Counted from the first letter of the stretch, positions 9,771-18,955 are shown. The stretch is DNA of 64,000 nucleotides from Prochlorococcus sp. MIT 1307 (GCF_034092395.1 NZ_CP139301.1:496001-560000); one strand, 5' to 3'. Notes: generated by a model from the sequence alone, not told the origin. Made by a program: numbers and translations.

Positions 9771-10925
9771 GTGCAATTAATCCTTGAAAGCCTTTTCAAT
9801 GGAGTTGCAATAGGCTCCGTACTTCTTATTGCAGCCCTTGGATTAGCAATTGTTTTTGGTCTTATGGGTGTTATTAACCTCGCTCACGGGGAATTAATGA
9901 TGCTTGGTGCCTATTCGACCTATGTAACACAATTAATTTTTAAACTGCCAGTTTTGAAGCCGTTCTATAACGCCTATGTAATTGTTGCTATAGGAGTTGC
10001 ATTCGTAGTTAGTGCTTTAGTTGGAATTCTTTTAGAGAGGACAGTAATAAAGCGTTTATATGGAAGTCCACTCGAGACATTACTAGCGACATGGGGGGTA
10101 AGTTTAATACTCCAACAATTTGTTCGGAGCGTTCCTCTGGCTTACGGAGCAGGGCTTGTAATCTCTTTGCTAACGGCTCTTATTCTTCCAAAATTATTAC
10201 CAGAAAATCTTTATGAGAATAACCGCAATCATTTAGTAAGGTTTGGAACCTGGGCTTTTTCAGCCATGATTGGGGTCATTACAGCAAGTGGATTGTCTAC
10301 AACAATTAGCAAAATAAGTCGAGCAAGTTCAAGAAATGTCGACGTAACTGCACCTTCTTGGATGAGAGGTGGGGTCGATTTCTTGGGAATAACATTCCCC
10401 ATGACTCGTTTAGTGATAATTGTAATCACAATAATTGCTGTTATAGCAGTAACTTGGTTTCTAAATCGCAGTGTCTGGGGGATTCGCATTCGTGCAGTCA
10501 CCCAAAACCGATCAATGAGTGATTGCTTAGGAATATCAACTGAAACTGTTGACATCCTTACCTTTGGAATAGGCTCTGGACTTGCAGGAGTTGCTGGTGT
10601 AGCTGTTTCTCTTTTAGGTTCCGTAGGACCAAATGTTGGTAGCAGTTATATCGTTGGTTGTTTCATGGTAGTAGTGCTTGGGGGGGTAGCAAACTTACTT
10701 GGCACTATCATTGCCTCCTTCAGTATTGGCATCATGACAGATCTTATCGGTGCCGGTCGATTGCTCACTATCTGGCCTCAAATGCCAGGACCATTAGCTT
10801 CAACGGTTGATTTCTTTGCCACAACAAGCATGGCAAGAGTATTGATTTTTGCCTTAATAGTTATCTTCCTTCAATTCCGTCCAGCAGGCTTATTCCCCCA
10901 AAAGGGACGAATGGTCGATGTTTAA
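9771..10925 (+). CDS. urtB: Urea ABC transporter permease UrtB
   Basis: This is a 384-residue inner-membrane permease of the LivH/branched-chain family, with about eight to nine hydrophobic helices. It opens with LILESLFNGVAIGSVLLIAA and contains GLMGVINLAHGELMMLGAY, a hallmark of LivH/UrtB proteins. The C-terminal part holds the coupling-helix region around VVVLGGVANLLGTI. The start is GTG at 9771, since no in-frame ATG lies nearby. The stop overlaps the start of urtC by 8 nt, so the two permease subunits are translationally coupled. Confidence 0.95.
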   Translation: MQLILESLFNGVAIGSVLLIAALGLAIVFGLMGVINLAHGELMMLGAYSTYVTQLIFKLPVLKPFYNAYVIVAIGVAFVVSALVGILLERTVIKRLYGSPLETLLATWGVSLILQQFVRSVPLAYGAGLVISLLTALILPKLLPENLYENNRNHLVRFGTWAFSAMIGVITASGLSTTISKISRASSRNVDVTAPSWMRGGVDFLGITFPMTRLVIIVITIIAVIAVTWFLNRSVWGIRIRAVTQNRSMSDCLGISTETVDILTFGIGSGLAGVAGVAVSLLGSVGPNVGSSYIVGCFMVVVLGGVANLLGTIIASFSIGIMTDLIGAGRLLTIWPQMPGPLASTVDFFATTSMARVLIFALIVIFLQFRPAGLFPQKGRMVDV

Positions 10926-12057
10926 CTCTATGAAAACTTCTTCCACAAATCGACGTTGGATCTCTTTGGCTATATGGGTTTTGATCATTTCTGCAATAAT
11001 TTCAGCGCCTGCATTATTACCTGTATTTCGTCTGAACTTACTAGGTAGATACCTCTCTCTAGCAATAGTTGCTCTAGGTGTTGATTTAATTTGGGGTTTT
11101 GCAGGTCTACTTAGCCTGGGACAAGGAATATTTTTTGCACTAGGAGGCTATTGTGCTGCAATGTTTCTGCAATTGAACAGTTCAGCAGAACAGCCAAATG
11201 GGATACCTGAGTTCTTTGGACTTTATGGCGTACAAAAATTGCCCTTTTTCTGGGAACCTTTCAATTCTCCAATATTCACACTTATAGCAATTTGGTTAAT
11301 ACCTGCTTTGGTGGCTGGCTTACTTGGTTATTTGGTTTTTCGAAATCGTATTAAAGGGGTTTATTTCTCAATTCTCACCCAAGCAGCGCTTTTAGTATTT
11401 TTCAATTTTTTTAATGGTCAACAGAAACTCATTAATGGGACCAATGGCCTAAAAACAGATATCACCCAACTCTTCGGTCAAATGGTTGGATCTGATTCAG
11501 TGCAGCGTTGGTTTTTCTGGCTTACAGCTCTTCTCGTAATCTTGGCTTGGTTCTTTGCTCGCTGGATAGTCAGAGATAGTTTTGGACATATATTGATCGG
11601 GATCCGAGATGACGAATCCAGGATACGTTTTACTGGCTACAACCCAACATTCTTCAAAACAATCGTATTTGCCATCGCAGGCGGACTGGCAGGAATTTCA
11701 GGAGCTCTCTACACAGTGCAATCTGGAATAGTTTCTCCTCAATTCATGACAGTGCCATTCTCAATTGAAATGGTCATTTGGGTTGCAGTCGGTGGTAGAG
11801 GAACTCTAATAGGAGCAATTCTTGGAGCAGTATGCATTAACTACGCTAAAAGTCTTGTTAGTGAAGCTTTACCAGCTAGTTGGATGTTTATTCAGGGCGG
11901 TTTATTTATTCTAGTTGTCACAGCTTTACCTGAAGGTGTTCTGGGCTGGTTGCAAAGTGATGGCCCCAAAAATCTACTTTCTAGATTGGGAATTGCACGC
12001 CCACTTGGTACTTACCCAAGCCTCGAGGCTGAAGGAAAGCAAGAAGTGAAGCCATGA
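10918..12057 (+). CDS. urtC: Urea ABC transporter permease UrtC
   Basis: This is a 379-residue second permease subunit (LivM family). It is strongly hydrophobic, with the family segment GFAGLLSLGQGIFFALGGY at about residues 58-76 and the coupling region FAIAGGLAGISGALYTVQ around residue 250. ATG at 10918 lies inside the end of urtB (8-nt overlap), and its stop overlaps the urtD start in ATGA. With UrtB it forms the membrane channel for urea. Confidence 0.95.
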   Translation: MFNSMKTSSTNRRWISLAIWVLIISAIISAPALLPVFRLNLLGRYLSLAIVALGVDLIWGFAGLLSLGQGIFFALGGYCAAMFLQLNSSAEQPNGIPEFFGLYGVQKLPFFWEPFNSPIFTLIAIWLIPALVAGLLGYLVFRNRIKGVYFSILTQAALLVFFNFFNGQQKLINGTNGLKTDITQLFGQMVGSDSVQRWFFWLTALLVILAWFFARWIVRDSFGHILIGIRDDESRIRFTGYNPTFFKTIVFAIAGGLAGISGALYTVQSGIVSPQFMTVPFSIEMVIWVAVGGRGTLIGAILGAVCINYAKSLVSEALPASWMFIQGGLFILVVTALPEGVLGWLQSDGPKNLLSRLGIARPLGTYPSLEAEGKQEVKP

Positions 12058-12806
12058 GCATACCTTTACTAGAACTACAACAAATTTCCGTAAGCTTTGA
12101 AGGGTTTCTAGCACTTAATGACCTGAACCTTTCTCTTCAAAAAGGAGAGTTAAGAGCAGTTATTGGACCAAATGGAGCAGGAAAGACAACTTTCTTAGAT
12201 GTTATTACAGGAAAAGTAACGCCAACATCAGGAGATGTTCTTTTCAAAGGCAGTTCAATAATCGGAAAACATGAACATCACATTGCAAGGCTTGGAGTTG
12301 GAAGAAAATTCCAAAGCCCACGCATTTTTAAAAACTTGACGGTCTACCAAAATCTTGCATTGGCAATCAATAAACCTAAAAAGCCATTACCCCTACTATT
12401 TCGGAGTAAAAGTAAAAAAAATCATGACCAGATTCATCATTTAATGAGCATTGTCAATCTGCAATCAAAAGTAAATCTCTATGCTGGTTCCCTTTCTCAC
12501 GGTCAAAAACAATGGCTAGAAATTGCCATGCTTGTTGGTCAAAATCCTGACATGCTGTTAGTAGATGAACCAGTTGCTGGGCTTACTGATGAGGAAACAG
12601 AACTTACTGCAGACCTGCTGAAATCTCTTGCAGGCGATCACACTATCCTAGTAATAGATCATGACATGGAATTTATCCGTCGCCTGGATAGCCCTGTAAC
12701 TGTTTTACATCAGGGCAATGTTCTTTGCGAAGGTTCAATGCAATCAATTCAGAACGACCCTCAAGTAATAGAAGTTTATTTAGGTCGTCCAGAAGGAATT
12801 AATTGA
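12054..12806 (+). CDS. urtD: Urea ABC transporter ATPase UrtD
   Basis: This is a 250-residue ABC ATPase of the LivG type. Walker A GPNGAGKTT is at residues 38-46, an ABC signature variant LSHGQKQWLEIAM is near residue 150, and Walker B LLVDEPVAG is near residue 173. The H-loop follows (IDHDMEF). The SHGQ form of the signature is usual for this subfamily. The start lies in an ATGA overlap with urtC, and the stop shares a base with the urtE start. Confidence 0.95.
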   Translation: MSIPLLELQQISVSFEGFLALNDLNLSLQKGELRAVIGPNGAGKTTFLDVITGKVTPTSGDVLFKGSSIIGKHEHHIARLGVGRKFQSPRIFKNLTVYQNLALAINKPKKPLPLLFRSKSKKNHDQIHHLMSIVNLQSKVNLYAGSLSHGQKQWLEIAMLVGQNPDMLLVDEPVAGLTDEETELTADLLKSLAGDHTILVIDHDMEFIRRLDSPVTVLHQGNVLCEGSMQSIQNDPQVIEVYLGRPEGIN

Positions 12807-13513
12807 TGACACTTCTTGAAGCGCGAGGCCTAAATACTTACTACGGAGAAAGCCATATCCTCCGAGATATAGATCTTTCAGTACGCCATGGAGAAATGGT
12901 CTGTTTGATTGGCAGAAATGGCGTAGGTAAAACAACTTTCCTAAAATCCTTAATTGGACTATTAAATCCGAGGAGGGGAGAAATCATTTTTGAAAGTAAA
13001 TCCATAAACAGAAAAGCACCGCATCAACGTGCTCGTGCTGGTATTGGTTATGTCCCACAAGGTCGTGAAATTATTCCTCAGTTAACTGTGGAAGAAAACC
13101 TATTAATTGGAATGGAAGCTTTGGTAGGAGGTCTAAATCAAAACAGAAAGATTGATCCATTTGTTTATGAACTCTTTCCTATTCTTCAGGAATTTCTAAC
13201 TCGGAAAGGCGGAGATCTAAGTGGAGGTCAACAACAACAGCTTGCGATTGCAAGAGCTTTGCTAGGAAGGCCAAAGTTACTTTTACTTGATGAACCAACT
13301 GAAGGTATACAACCAAATATAGTTCAAGATATTGAATCTGCAGTCAAGAGAATCATTCATGAAAGAGGTATTGGTGTATTACTTGTAGAACAACATCTTC
13401 ATTTTGTACGCCAAGCTGACCGTTATTACGCAATGCAACGAGGAGGGATTGTTGCAACTGGACAAACAATAGATCTAAGTCAAGCAGTTATCGATCAATT
13501 CCTTAGTGTTTAA
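12806..13513 (+). CDS. urtE: Urea ABC transporter ATPase UrtE
   Basis: This is a 235-residue ABC ATPase of the LivF type, paired with UrtD. It has Walker A GRNGVGKTT, signature LSGGQQQQLAIARAL, Walker B LLLLDEPTEG and the H-loop VEQHLHF. I place the start at ATG 12806, which shares one base with the urtD stop (TGATG). A TTG one codon upstream is also possible. It is the last gene of the operon; the next gene begins 212 bp downstream and I see no strong terminator between them. Confidence 0.95.
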   Translation: MTLLEARGLNTYYGESHILRDIDLSVRHGEMVCLIGRNGVGKTTFLKSLIGLLNPRRGEIIFESKSINRKAPHQRARAGIGYVPQGREIIPQLTVEENLLIGMEALVGGLNQNRKIDPFVYELFPILQEFLTRKGGDLSGGQQQQLAIARALLGRPKLLLLDEPTEGIQPNIVQDIESAVKRIIHERGIGVLLVEQHLHFVRQADRYYAMQRGGIVATGQTIDLSQAVIDQFLSV

Positions 13514-13725
13514 ATGACCTGAAAGTAAAGACCTTTCGAAATGTATTGTCTTCAAATAAGCAATAAGCGCCACACCCCCCAGGTTTTATTTAATTAACCA
13601 GAAAGTTTAATCAAGCTAAGTTCCACGATTTAAATATAATTAGCTTATAAAGTCTTGAAATTCATAGATTATTAAAATCCTCTTGCATTTTTAAAATAGT
13701 CATATATTGTCAGTGAAATTGAAGG

Positions 13726-14091
13726 ATGACTGTGGACAAAGAGCAGATCAACCTGACAAACTCAAAAATCCGACTAGCTCTCAGAAGAAACGACTCAAGA
13801 AGCGTTTATGAATCGACATGTCAATTATGCAGAGGAAATCAAAAGAAATCTGACCAACTAGCAAAGTGGTTTTCTGATGTGGCAATTAGCTGCAAAAGGA
13901 AAGACCAAATCACGATTCAAATTGCAATGATGAGAATGTGGCAATTAGGCAATATGGATATAAAACAAGTTTCAGAAGAAGGAGTACCAATTTTTATTTT
14001 AACGGCGACAGGAATAGAGAAAATTAATCAAACAGAAAAAGAGAAATGGTTTGAGGTTCTACTTTGGGATACTCAAAAACAAATTGTCTAG
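13726..14091 (+). CDS. Hypothetical protein, 121 aa
   Basis: This soluble protein of 121 residues has ATG start and a basic N-terminal half. A CQLCRGN segment (residues 32-38) has two cysteines three apart, and a third cysteine lies near residue 56. The C-terminus is a mixed alpha/beta region. A TATATT -10-like element lies about 25 bp upstream. I do not recognise a domain. The gene sits between the urea operon and a SemiSWEET gene, with no obvious functional link to either. Confidence 0.6.
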   Translation: MTVDKEQINLTNSKIRLALRRNDSRSVYESTCQLCRGNQKKSDQLAKWFSDVAISCKRKDQITIQIAMMRMWQLGNMDIKQVSEEGVPIFILTATGIEKINQTEKEKWFEVLLWDTQKQIV

Positions 14092-14117
14092 TCCAATAAA
14101 AGCATCTCTATAGCCTA

Positions 14118-14393
14118 ATGATTGATATTATCAATAAAGCAGAGTTATACGGTTATATTGCAGCATTACTCACTACAATTGCCTTTTTACCGCAACTAAT
14201 AAGAACTTTTAGAACTAAATCAGCAGATGATGTCTCGTTGTTAATGCTCGTCATATTTATAATAGGTCTATTATTTTGGATTTTATATGGTTGGCAATCC
14301 AAAGCATTTCCAGTGTTAATAGCCAACCTCGTGACACTGATCCTTAACTGTTCAATTCTTTTACTAAAATTGGTATATCGAACAAGAGCTTAA
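14118..14393 (+). CDS. SemiSWEET family transporter (PQ-loop, MtN3/saliva)
   Basis: This 91-residue protein has three membrane helices and the PQ-loop motif FLPQLIRTFRTKSADDVS at about residues 24-41. This is the defining pattern of bacterial SemiSWEETs, which dimerise to form a six-helix facilitative pore, usually for sugars. The third helix (VLIANLVTLILNCSILLLKL) is present and the length is exactly right for the family. It lies 26 bp after an unknown gene on the same strand and may share its transcript. The substrate is not deducible from sequence. Confidence 0.88.
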   Translation: MIDIINKAELYGYIAALLTTIAFLPQLIRTFRTKSADDVSLLMLVIFIIGLLFWILYGWQSKAFPVLIANLVTLILNCSILLLKLVYRTRA

Positions 14394-14406
14394 GAAGATA
14401 GCCCGA

Positions 14407-14610
14407 TCAATCATCAAACTCTATTTTAGGCTTCTTTTTGACCTTTCCTGCTAGTAGTTGATATAGAGCATCTAGGGAGTTGTAGACCTCCTTAAGCTCG
14501 GTAAGCTCTGGCAAGAGACCATCTTCGCTAAGCATCTGATCCAAATCCCGAAGCTCTTGGCGGATATATCGTAAATGAGAACTGACTTCTTCTCTCTTGC
14601 TGGTGGACAT
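14407..14610 (-). CDS. Hypothetical protein, 67 aa, helical
   Basis: This is a 67-residue charged, helical protein with ATG start, running antiparallel to and 13 bp from the end of the SemiSWEET gene. The pattern of leucines and acidic residues in the middle (LRDLDQMLSEDGLLPELTEL) suggests a helical hairpin or coiled coil. The C-terminus is basic and then acidic (KVKKKPKIEFDD). It resembles small conserved cyanobacterial proteins of unknown role. No motif allows a functional call. Confidence 0.6.
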   Translation of the reverse strand: MSTSKREEVSSHLRYIRQELRDLDQMLSEDGLLPELTELKEVYNSLDALYQLLAGKVKKKPKIEFDD

Positions 14611-14916
14611 TGATACGTAATATGGGTTTTTTTAGGTTAGTCAGGAATCAACTCAAAACCTATGAATAGTATGGATTCCAATAAGAAATTGGAAAAATTA
14701 CTGCCGAGCATCAGGTATTAGTAACAACAAGCAGGAATAATAGAACTAAAACCAGATCAAGGAAGCCTAAAGATTTTATACCTTTAAAGGCACTCACCCA
14801 TTTATTAGCAACCTAAATCACAAACAGCTGAAGGTAAAGAGTAGTTTGCTAAATAGATGTAGAGCTTGGCGAGAGAATCTTTCACTAATAACTTAAAAAT
14901 CCTTAATTGGATTTTG
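14611..14916. other. Gene-free spacer
   Basis: This is a spacer between two minus-strand genes. I see only short interrupted frames and no convincing hairpin or RNA gene. The promoter of the 67-residue gene must lie at its left side. Confidence 0.3.
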
Positions 14917-15564
14917 CTATTTTATACCAATAACAGAAAAGAATGGATCATTATGCATACCTAATATAGAAAATATTCCATTTGATTTTGATTCCTTAAT
15001 TACTACATCAACTGAAGTCCAGGAGTTTGATATCAAAACATCACTTACATAGTTAATATGATCAGAGCTAGAACCTTCCTTCCAAACCAATGGAGCTTTA
15101 GTCCAAAAAGCTCGATTGGAAAATGAAACTATTAATTTACCTTGTGGTGATAAAATCCGTCTAATCTCTACAGCAACTTCCTCAGGGTATTGAAGATACT
15201 GCCAAGCTGCGACCATCAAGCAAACATCTATAGAAGAATCATCTAAGGGTAGTTTCTGATCTCTATTCAGATCCTGAAGCCAAAAAGAGTCCAACCTATT
15301 ATTTTTCTCTAGTTCTATTCGATTTAAACCATGCCCTATAACTCTTTTATATTTAATACCTTGAGGAAGATGGCTAACCCAACTGCTCATTAGATCTAGG
15401 ACTACTGAATCTTGAGATATCTGTTCTGCGTATAGATTGGTTAGGAGAGAACGAAAGGTTTCATCAAGATGGTGAACGAAACGGGGTTGAGCATAAAAAA
15501 AAGAATCATCATTGTTATCCTCCTTCATCCTTTGATAATCTTCTAGTATTTTCTTTGCAGTCAT
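14917..15564 (-). CDS. Class I SAM-dependent methyltransferase
   Basis: This 215-residue protein (ATG at 15564; a possible start eight codons earlier at 15588) has the fold features of a class I methyltransferase: motif I-like VVLDLMSSWVSHLP, an acidic end of strand 2, LPLDDSSIDVCLMVAAWQYL (motif II region), and EIRRILSPQGKLIVSFSN (post-II/motif III). The canonical GxGxG of motif I is degenerate (DLMSSW), a form seen in a cyanobacterial and chloroplast subgroup. The protein would be cytosolic and the substrate is unknown. Confidence 0.78.
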   Translation of the reverse strand: MTAKKILEDYQRMKEDNNDDSFFYAQPRFVHHLDETFRSLLTNLYAEQISQDSVVLDLMSSWVSHLPQGIKYKRVIGHGLNRIELEKNNRLDSFWLQDLNRDQKLPLDDSSIDVCLMVAAWQYLQYPEEVAVEIRRILSPQGKLIVSFSNRAFWTKAPLVWKEGSSSDHINYVSDVLISNSWTSVDVVIKESKSNGIFSILGMHNDPFFSVIGIK

Positions 15565-15871
15565 AAATATGGAGGGTATGAGGCCCAAGGATTAAATTCT
15601 ATAATACTCTACTAAAACTACATTCAATGAATTATAAATAGCTAAAAGGAAAAACAGAAAACATAAAATTTAAAGTTATTCCATCTTAAAGTGAAGTAAC
15701 TTTTAAAGCAATAGATTTTAATACAAAATCAAGAAAGTTCTAGGCCTATATTAGAAGATAAAATATATTAAAAATCTATACATGAATTGGTCAAAAGACA
15801 ACTAAAAGTAATTTCAATAGATAGGCTATTCATCTAAACATTAAGATGCTTCGGAAGGGGTTTTATTTTCA

Positions 15872-16054
15872 ATGTCAGAGGAAGAGCTTTCACGCTTCAT
15901 TAAAAAGGTAAAAGATCTAAATGATCTAGTAAAATCCTTAGAAAAAATACCAAGTCGGAAAGCGCTACTAGCATCATGCAAGAATCACAAAGAGGTCATT
16001 ATTCTGGCAAAAAGTTGGGGTTACAACATTGGAAGGAGGTGGGGTGATGAATAG
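15872..16054 (+). CDS. Nif11-like leader-peptide family protein
   Basis: This 60-residue protein fits the Nif11 domain. It opens MSEEELSRFIKKVKDLNDL, has a central KSLEK segment, and a C-terminal amphipathic element EVIILAKSWGYNIGRRWGDE. Nif11 domains serve as leaders of ribosomal peptide precursors (for example prochlorosins) but also occur as stand-alone proteins of unknown function in marine cyanobacteria. No double-glycine cleavage site followed by a Cys/Ser/Thr-rich core is present, so it is probably not a modified-peptide precursor. No LanM-type enzyme lies in the window. Confidence 0.72.
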   Translation: MSEEELSRFIKKVKDLNDLVKSLEKIPSRKALLASCKNHKEVIILAKSWGYNIGRRWGDE

Positions 16055-16141
16055 AAAAACAAAGCCTATATTCTGGAGCAAATAAAAATATCATGAATAA
16101 AATGTATATAAAAAATATCAATATATTTTGTTAATTATATC

Positions 16142-16753
16142 TCAACTAAAAGGCAATCTATCTGGGTCCTGGCTATCAATTCTTAGGAATCCAAACCAAT
16201 CTGGTACAAATTTTTGAGAGCGTAACAAGCTATCCTTTCTTAACTTAATGCTCCAATTACCAATGCTATTTAATAAGTGGCAATCATCTATAGAAATAAT
16301 GCTAGAGCAATCATCGGTATGTTGTTGGATTGACTTCCTAAGGAACTTTGCTCTAGCAATTCTTTTTGCCTCTAAGGCCGAACTTGCTACCACTAATCCA
16401 AATTCATGTTGCTCTAAAAGTTGATTTTTATTATATCCTCCTATATTTACAAACCAAAGTTTATTTGATTTAATTGTTGACTTTAAAAAATTATTATTCT
16501 TTTTCAAAGGATCACCTGGGGGCTGATTTCTACTTATAAAAATCTCATAACCGTCTATATATTTAATCTCAAGATAACTATCGATATGAAGTCCTTGCTG
16601 GCTCCCAAACCATTCGTCACGAAGTTGTTGAAATGTATCATCTATTTTCGTTCCAACCACCCAACGAACATCATGTAGCTCAACATTACTAGACTTGGAC
16701 CTGCCGCCTAAAACAACAAGATATAACTTGTATTTTTCCACATTTGCAAACAT
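16142..16753 (-). CDS. DUF1543 protein, two-repeat
   Basis: This 203-residue protein carries two DUF1543-like units. The first is LYLVVLGGRSKSSNVELHDV with RWVVG (N-terminal half), and the second is LWFVNIGGYNKNQLLEQHEF with GLVVA (about residues 108-137). In both a beta strand leads to a glycine pair and then an acidic E-x-H-x motif. The function of DUF1543 is unknown. ATG at 16753 is preferred to a TTG two codons upstream. The protein is soluble and the gene stands alone, with AT-rich flanks. Confidence 0.78.
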   Translation of the reverse strand: MFANVEKYKLYLVVLGGRSKSSNVELHDVRWVVGTKIDDTFQQLRDEWFGSQQGLHIDSYLEIKYIDGYEIFISRNQPPGDPLKKNNNFLKSTIKSNKLWFVNIGGYNKNQLLEQHEFGLVVASSALEAKRIARAKFLRKSIQQHTDDCSSIISIDDCHLLNSIGNWSIKLRKDSLLRSQKFVPDWFGFLRIDSQDPDRLPFS

Positions 16754-16893
16754 ATACAAAAGAAAAGAATCATTAAAAATTTATATGTAAACTTTTAATG
16801 AAGTACCAATTAAATAGTAGATATTATCTCATAAGCTGAAATATATTATAATTGAAAATATTATTAAGTTACCAATGTATATATTAAAATCTT

Positions 16894-17073
16894 TTAGCTG
16901 GAACGAAGAATGTGGTCAATGGAATTTGGGTGTTCATGAACAAATTTAATTGTCTCCATAGCAACTTGCCGAGCTTCAAAAGAATCATTTGCATAGGCAC
17001 AGAATTCGCACCTATTTCTTTGACCATCGCGATAGCTGATGGTGTAACCGTGGCGGCTCATTAGCCCAGCCAT
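16894..17073 (-). CDS. Small conserved cyanobacterial protein, 59 aa
   Basis: This is a 59-residue frame with ATG at 17073 and a second ATG at 17061 (MSRHGYTISYRDGQ). It has a CEFCAYAND segment with a CxxC pair that could bind a metal, followed by an amphipathic helix (FEARQVAMETIKFVHEHP). The composition is protein-like and quite unlike the AT-rich spacers around it. I do not recognise a named domain. The CxxC with nearby histidines makes a small zinc- or redox-binding fold possible, but that is inference. Confidence 0.6.
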   Translation of the reverse strand: MAGLMSRHGYTISYRDGQRNRCEFCAYANDSFEARQVAMETIKFVHEHPNSIDHILRSS

Positions 17074-17170
17074 TCAAGTGATTAAATAAATCTTTGCTCA
17101 GCACCAGGAACAATTGCCACAAATTTTTTAATTGGTGAGGGTATCAACAATAAGCAATTCTTTAACAGCT

Positions 17171-17296
17171 TTACAACAAGCTATAGAGCTTTAGAAAATT
17201 TTGTGCCATACCAAGACTTTTCAGCGCCCCATTCTGATTTTTGGTCGGATTGAAAGCGATTTCAGATCTCACCTTTAAAGGAAAGATCGTTTTCAT
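17171..17296 (-). CDS. Possible micro-protein, 41 aa
   Basis: An open frame from ATG at 17296 to TAA at 17171 encodes 41 residues, basic and weakly amphipathic (MKTIFPLKVRSEIAFN at the start). It lies in an otherwise empty stretch between rpsU and the 59-residue gene. Support is only the open frame and plausible composition, so this may be chance. Confidence 0.25.
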   Translation of the reverse strand: MKTIFPLKVRSEIAFNPTKNQNGALKSLGMAQNFLKLYSLL

Positions 17297-17358
17297 GATT
17301 TGAGGTTCATTGTGGGTTGGAGGCTCTTTTTCAGCTAGAAATTTGTACGTAGATGACC

Positions 17359-17380
17359 AATCAAGGCTTGATTTTTTTTA
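17359..17380. terminator. Hairpin with T-run upstream of rpsU
   Basis: AATCAA at 17359-17364 and TTGATT at 17368-17373 form a short stem with a GGC loop, followed on the plus strand by a run of eight or more T. It would terminate a plus-strand transcript arriving upstream of rpsU, such as a short RNA from 17100-17350. The stem is weak. Confidence 0.4.
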
Positions 17381-17437
17381 TGGTCTTTGCCTTGTGCTTA
17401 TCTCTTGGTAAATTGCTTCTTTCGAGGTTTTATTTTT

Positions 17438-17608
17438 TTGACTCAGGTTACCGTCGGAGAAATTGAGGGTATTGAATCTGCTCTCCGACGCTTTAAGCGT
17501 CAGGTTTCTAAAGCTGGAATTTTTGCTGATTTCAAGCGACTGCGTCATCATGAGACGCCTATTGAAAAATACAAAAGAAAACTTCAGCACTTTCCTAAAA
17601 CGAGTTAG
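17438..17608 (+). CDS. rpsU: Ribosomal protein bS21
   Basis: This is the 56-residue small-subunit protein bS21. The sequence [18 protein letters not shown] follows the start, then [20 protein letters not shown] and TPIEKYKRK, an unmistakable S21 pattern. The correct start is TTG at 17438 (TTG ACT CAG GTT), which gives the family N-terminus MTQVTVGE; longer upstream readings are not homologous. A TTG start may keep expression low. A minus-strand frame covering the gene is a shadow. Confidence 0.93.
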   Translation: MTQVTVGEIEGIESALRRFKRQVSKAGIFADFKRLRHHETPIEKYKRKLQHFPKTS

Positions 17609-17678
17609 CGAAATTTCTACTTTATGGAATATTTGGAATTATTGATAATTAATTTATCGTAAGTAGCTTAAATTCTAC

Positions 17679-17873
17679 TCAAAAACCTTTTCCTTTAAAA
17701 TCACTTTTAGGTAATCGATCGCCCTTAATTTTTTTCTTATCAAGTTCTTTCTTAAAATAATACAGTATACCAAAAATAAGAAGAAATAGAAATATTATCA
17801 TGACCCAGACAACCAAACTAGTAGTTGCAGACATTCCATTTAGTTCAAGTGCAGAGGAAAAAGAAGAGTCCAT
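17679..17873 (-). CDS. Single-helix membrane protein, 64 aa
   Basis: This 64-residue protein has one strong membrane helix (SLVVWVMIIFLFLLIFGILY, about residues 19-38) followed by a lysine-rich tail (KKELDKKKIKGDRL). By the positive-inside rule this tail would lie in the cytosol. ATG at 17873 is used; an internal ATG at residue 14 is an alternative. No domain is recognised. It converges with rpsU, about 70 bp between their ends. Confidence 0.6.
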   Translation of the reverse strand: MDSSFSSALELNGMSATTSLVVWVMIIFLFLLIFGILYYFKKELDKKKIKGDRLPKSDFKGKGF

Positions 17874-18577
17874 TAGGTAGCTTGGGGTTATTGGGCTAAA
17901 AGTAAGAAATTAATCTTTTTTGCTTTTGTAAAGGCTTTTGTATTGTATCCATTAACTGAAGAAACGACGGTTTATTTAGAGTTTTACTATAATTTAGTAA
18001 AGGAGATATAGCAAAGGATCTAACGCTATAAAATATAATAATTGGGTAAAATCTAGAGTTGTAATGATAAATAGATGAAGTATAAATACATAAAATCAAG
18101 AAATAATGGTATTTAATCCTAAATAGTTTGACGACTCAAAAATTAACTTATAGAGAAAATAGAATTACCATCTAATTCACTCATGAAGAGTACTAATAGG
18201 GCATTCATAACTTATCTAACCTAAAGAGATATTCCCCTAAGGAGAGCTTATGAACAAGGTAGTTGTAACATTATAAATCTATATCTCCAGGATAACAATA
18301 ATCTAAATTCAAATCATCCTAAAGATAATGGTGAGCATTTATTCATATACTTAAAACATTAAGGCAAAAAATAGAGTGCTTCATAAGAACAATTTTATTT
18401 TAAAACCCTATATTCAAAGGGAAAGATGCCAGTAGGAAGTTTAACCTGTGAAGGGGAGGGCAGCTAAACAAGCATTTAGACAATAAGGTTAAGACCTGTA
18501 AACTGATATGTATCAAAAGTCACTTAAGATTTCTTAGCTATATCCTATATATTAGGTATACCCAATACAGAATATCA
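17874..18577. other. Long spacer without convincing gene
   Basis: This is about 700 bp of AT-rich DNA. A minus-strand frame of 67 codons at 17896-18099 has unlikely composition (many I, Y, S and F, no homology-like pattern), and I do not call it. Other frames are shorter than 20 codons. I see no clear hairpin or RNA gene. It may be a decayed gene region. Confidence 0.35.
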
Positions 18578-18766
18578 ATGTCGTATGAACCTGGAAGTCC
18601 TGAATGCCGATCTCTAATTGAGGCTAAGGACAATATATTAAATGCTATGAAGACACTTGGAAGTGTTGAAAAAGCAAATCACATTAGAAGCCAGTTACTA
18701 GAAATATATAACGAGTTAGAAGGCTTACACGAATTAAGAAGAGTCGCAGAAAAAAATAATACATAA
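18578..18766 (+). CDS. Hypothetical protein, 62 aa, helical
   Basis: This is a 62-residue soluble protein with ATG start. Apart from a short N-terminal segment (SYEPGSPECRS), it is helical and amphipathic (LIEAKDNILNAMKTLGSVEK, then HIRSQLLEIYNELEGLHEL), suggesting a helix-loop-helix or coiled coil. It resembles the small conserved proteins typical of marine picocyanobacteria. No function can be assigned. Confidence 0.55.
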   Translation: MSYEPGSPECRSLIEAKDNILNAMKTLGSVEKANHIRSQLLEIYNELEGLHELRRVAEKNNT

Positions 18767-18955
18767 AGGTCAAGAATAATATTTTACAGTTATTGAACCC
18801 CCTAGAGAACCAAGCGATTTATCTATAAGACAAATATAATAATATTTACCTTAGGAAAGTTGGATAATTTATTGATAGAAAGAGAGTTACATGCTAAGAA
18901 ATCTTGAAATTATTTAATCAAAAAATATTTTTATTCTATAAGTAAAAGACTTATT

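Noticed and set aside
17378-17590. Minus-strand frame of 70 codons over rpsU
   Set aside because: The plus-strand frame is clearly ribosomal protein bS21; the antisense frame is a shadow.
17896-18099. Minus-strand frame of 67 codons in the long spacer
   Set aside because: Odd composition (many I, Y and S), no ribosome site, and no small-protein pattern. I treat it as chance in AT-rich DNA.
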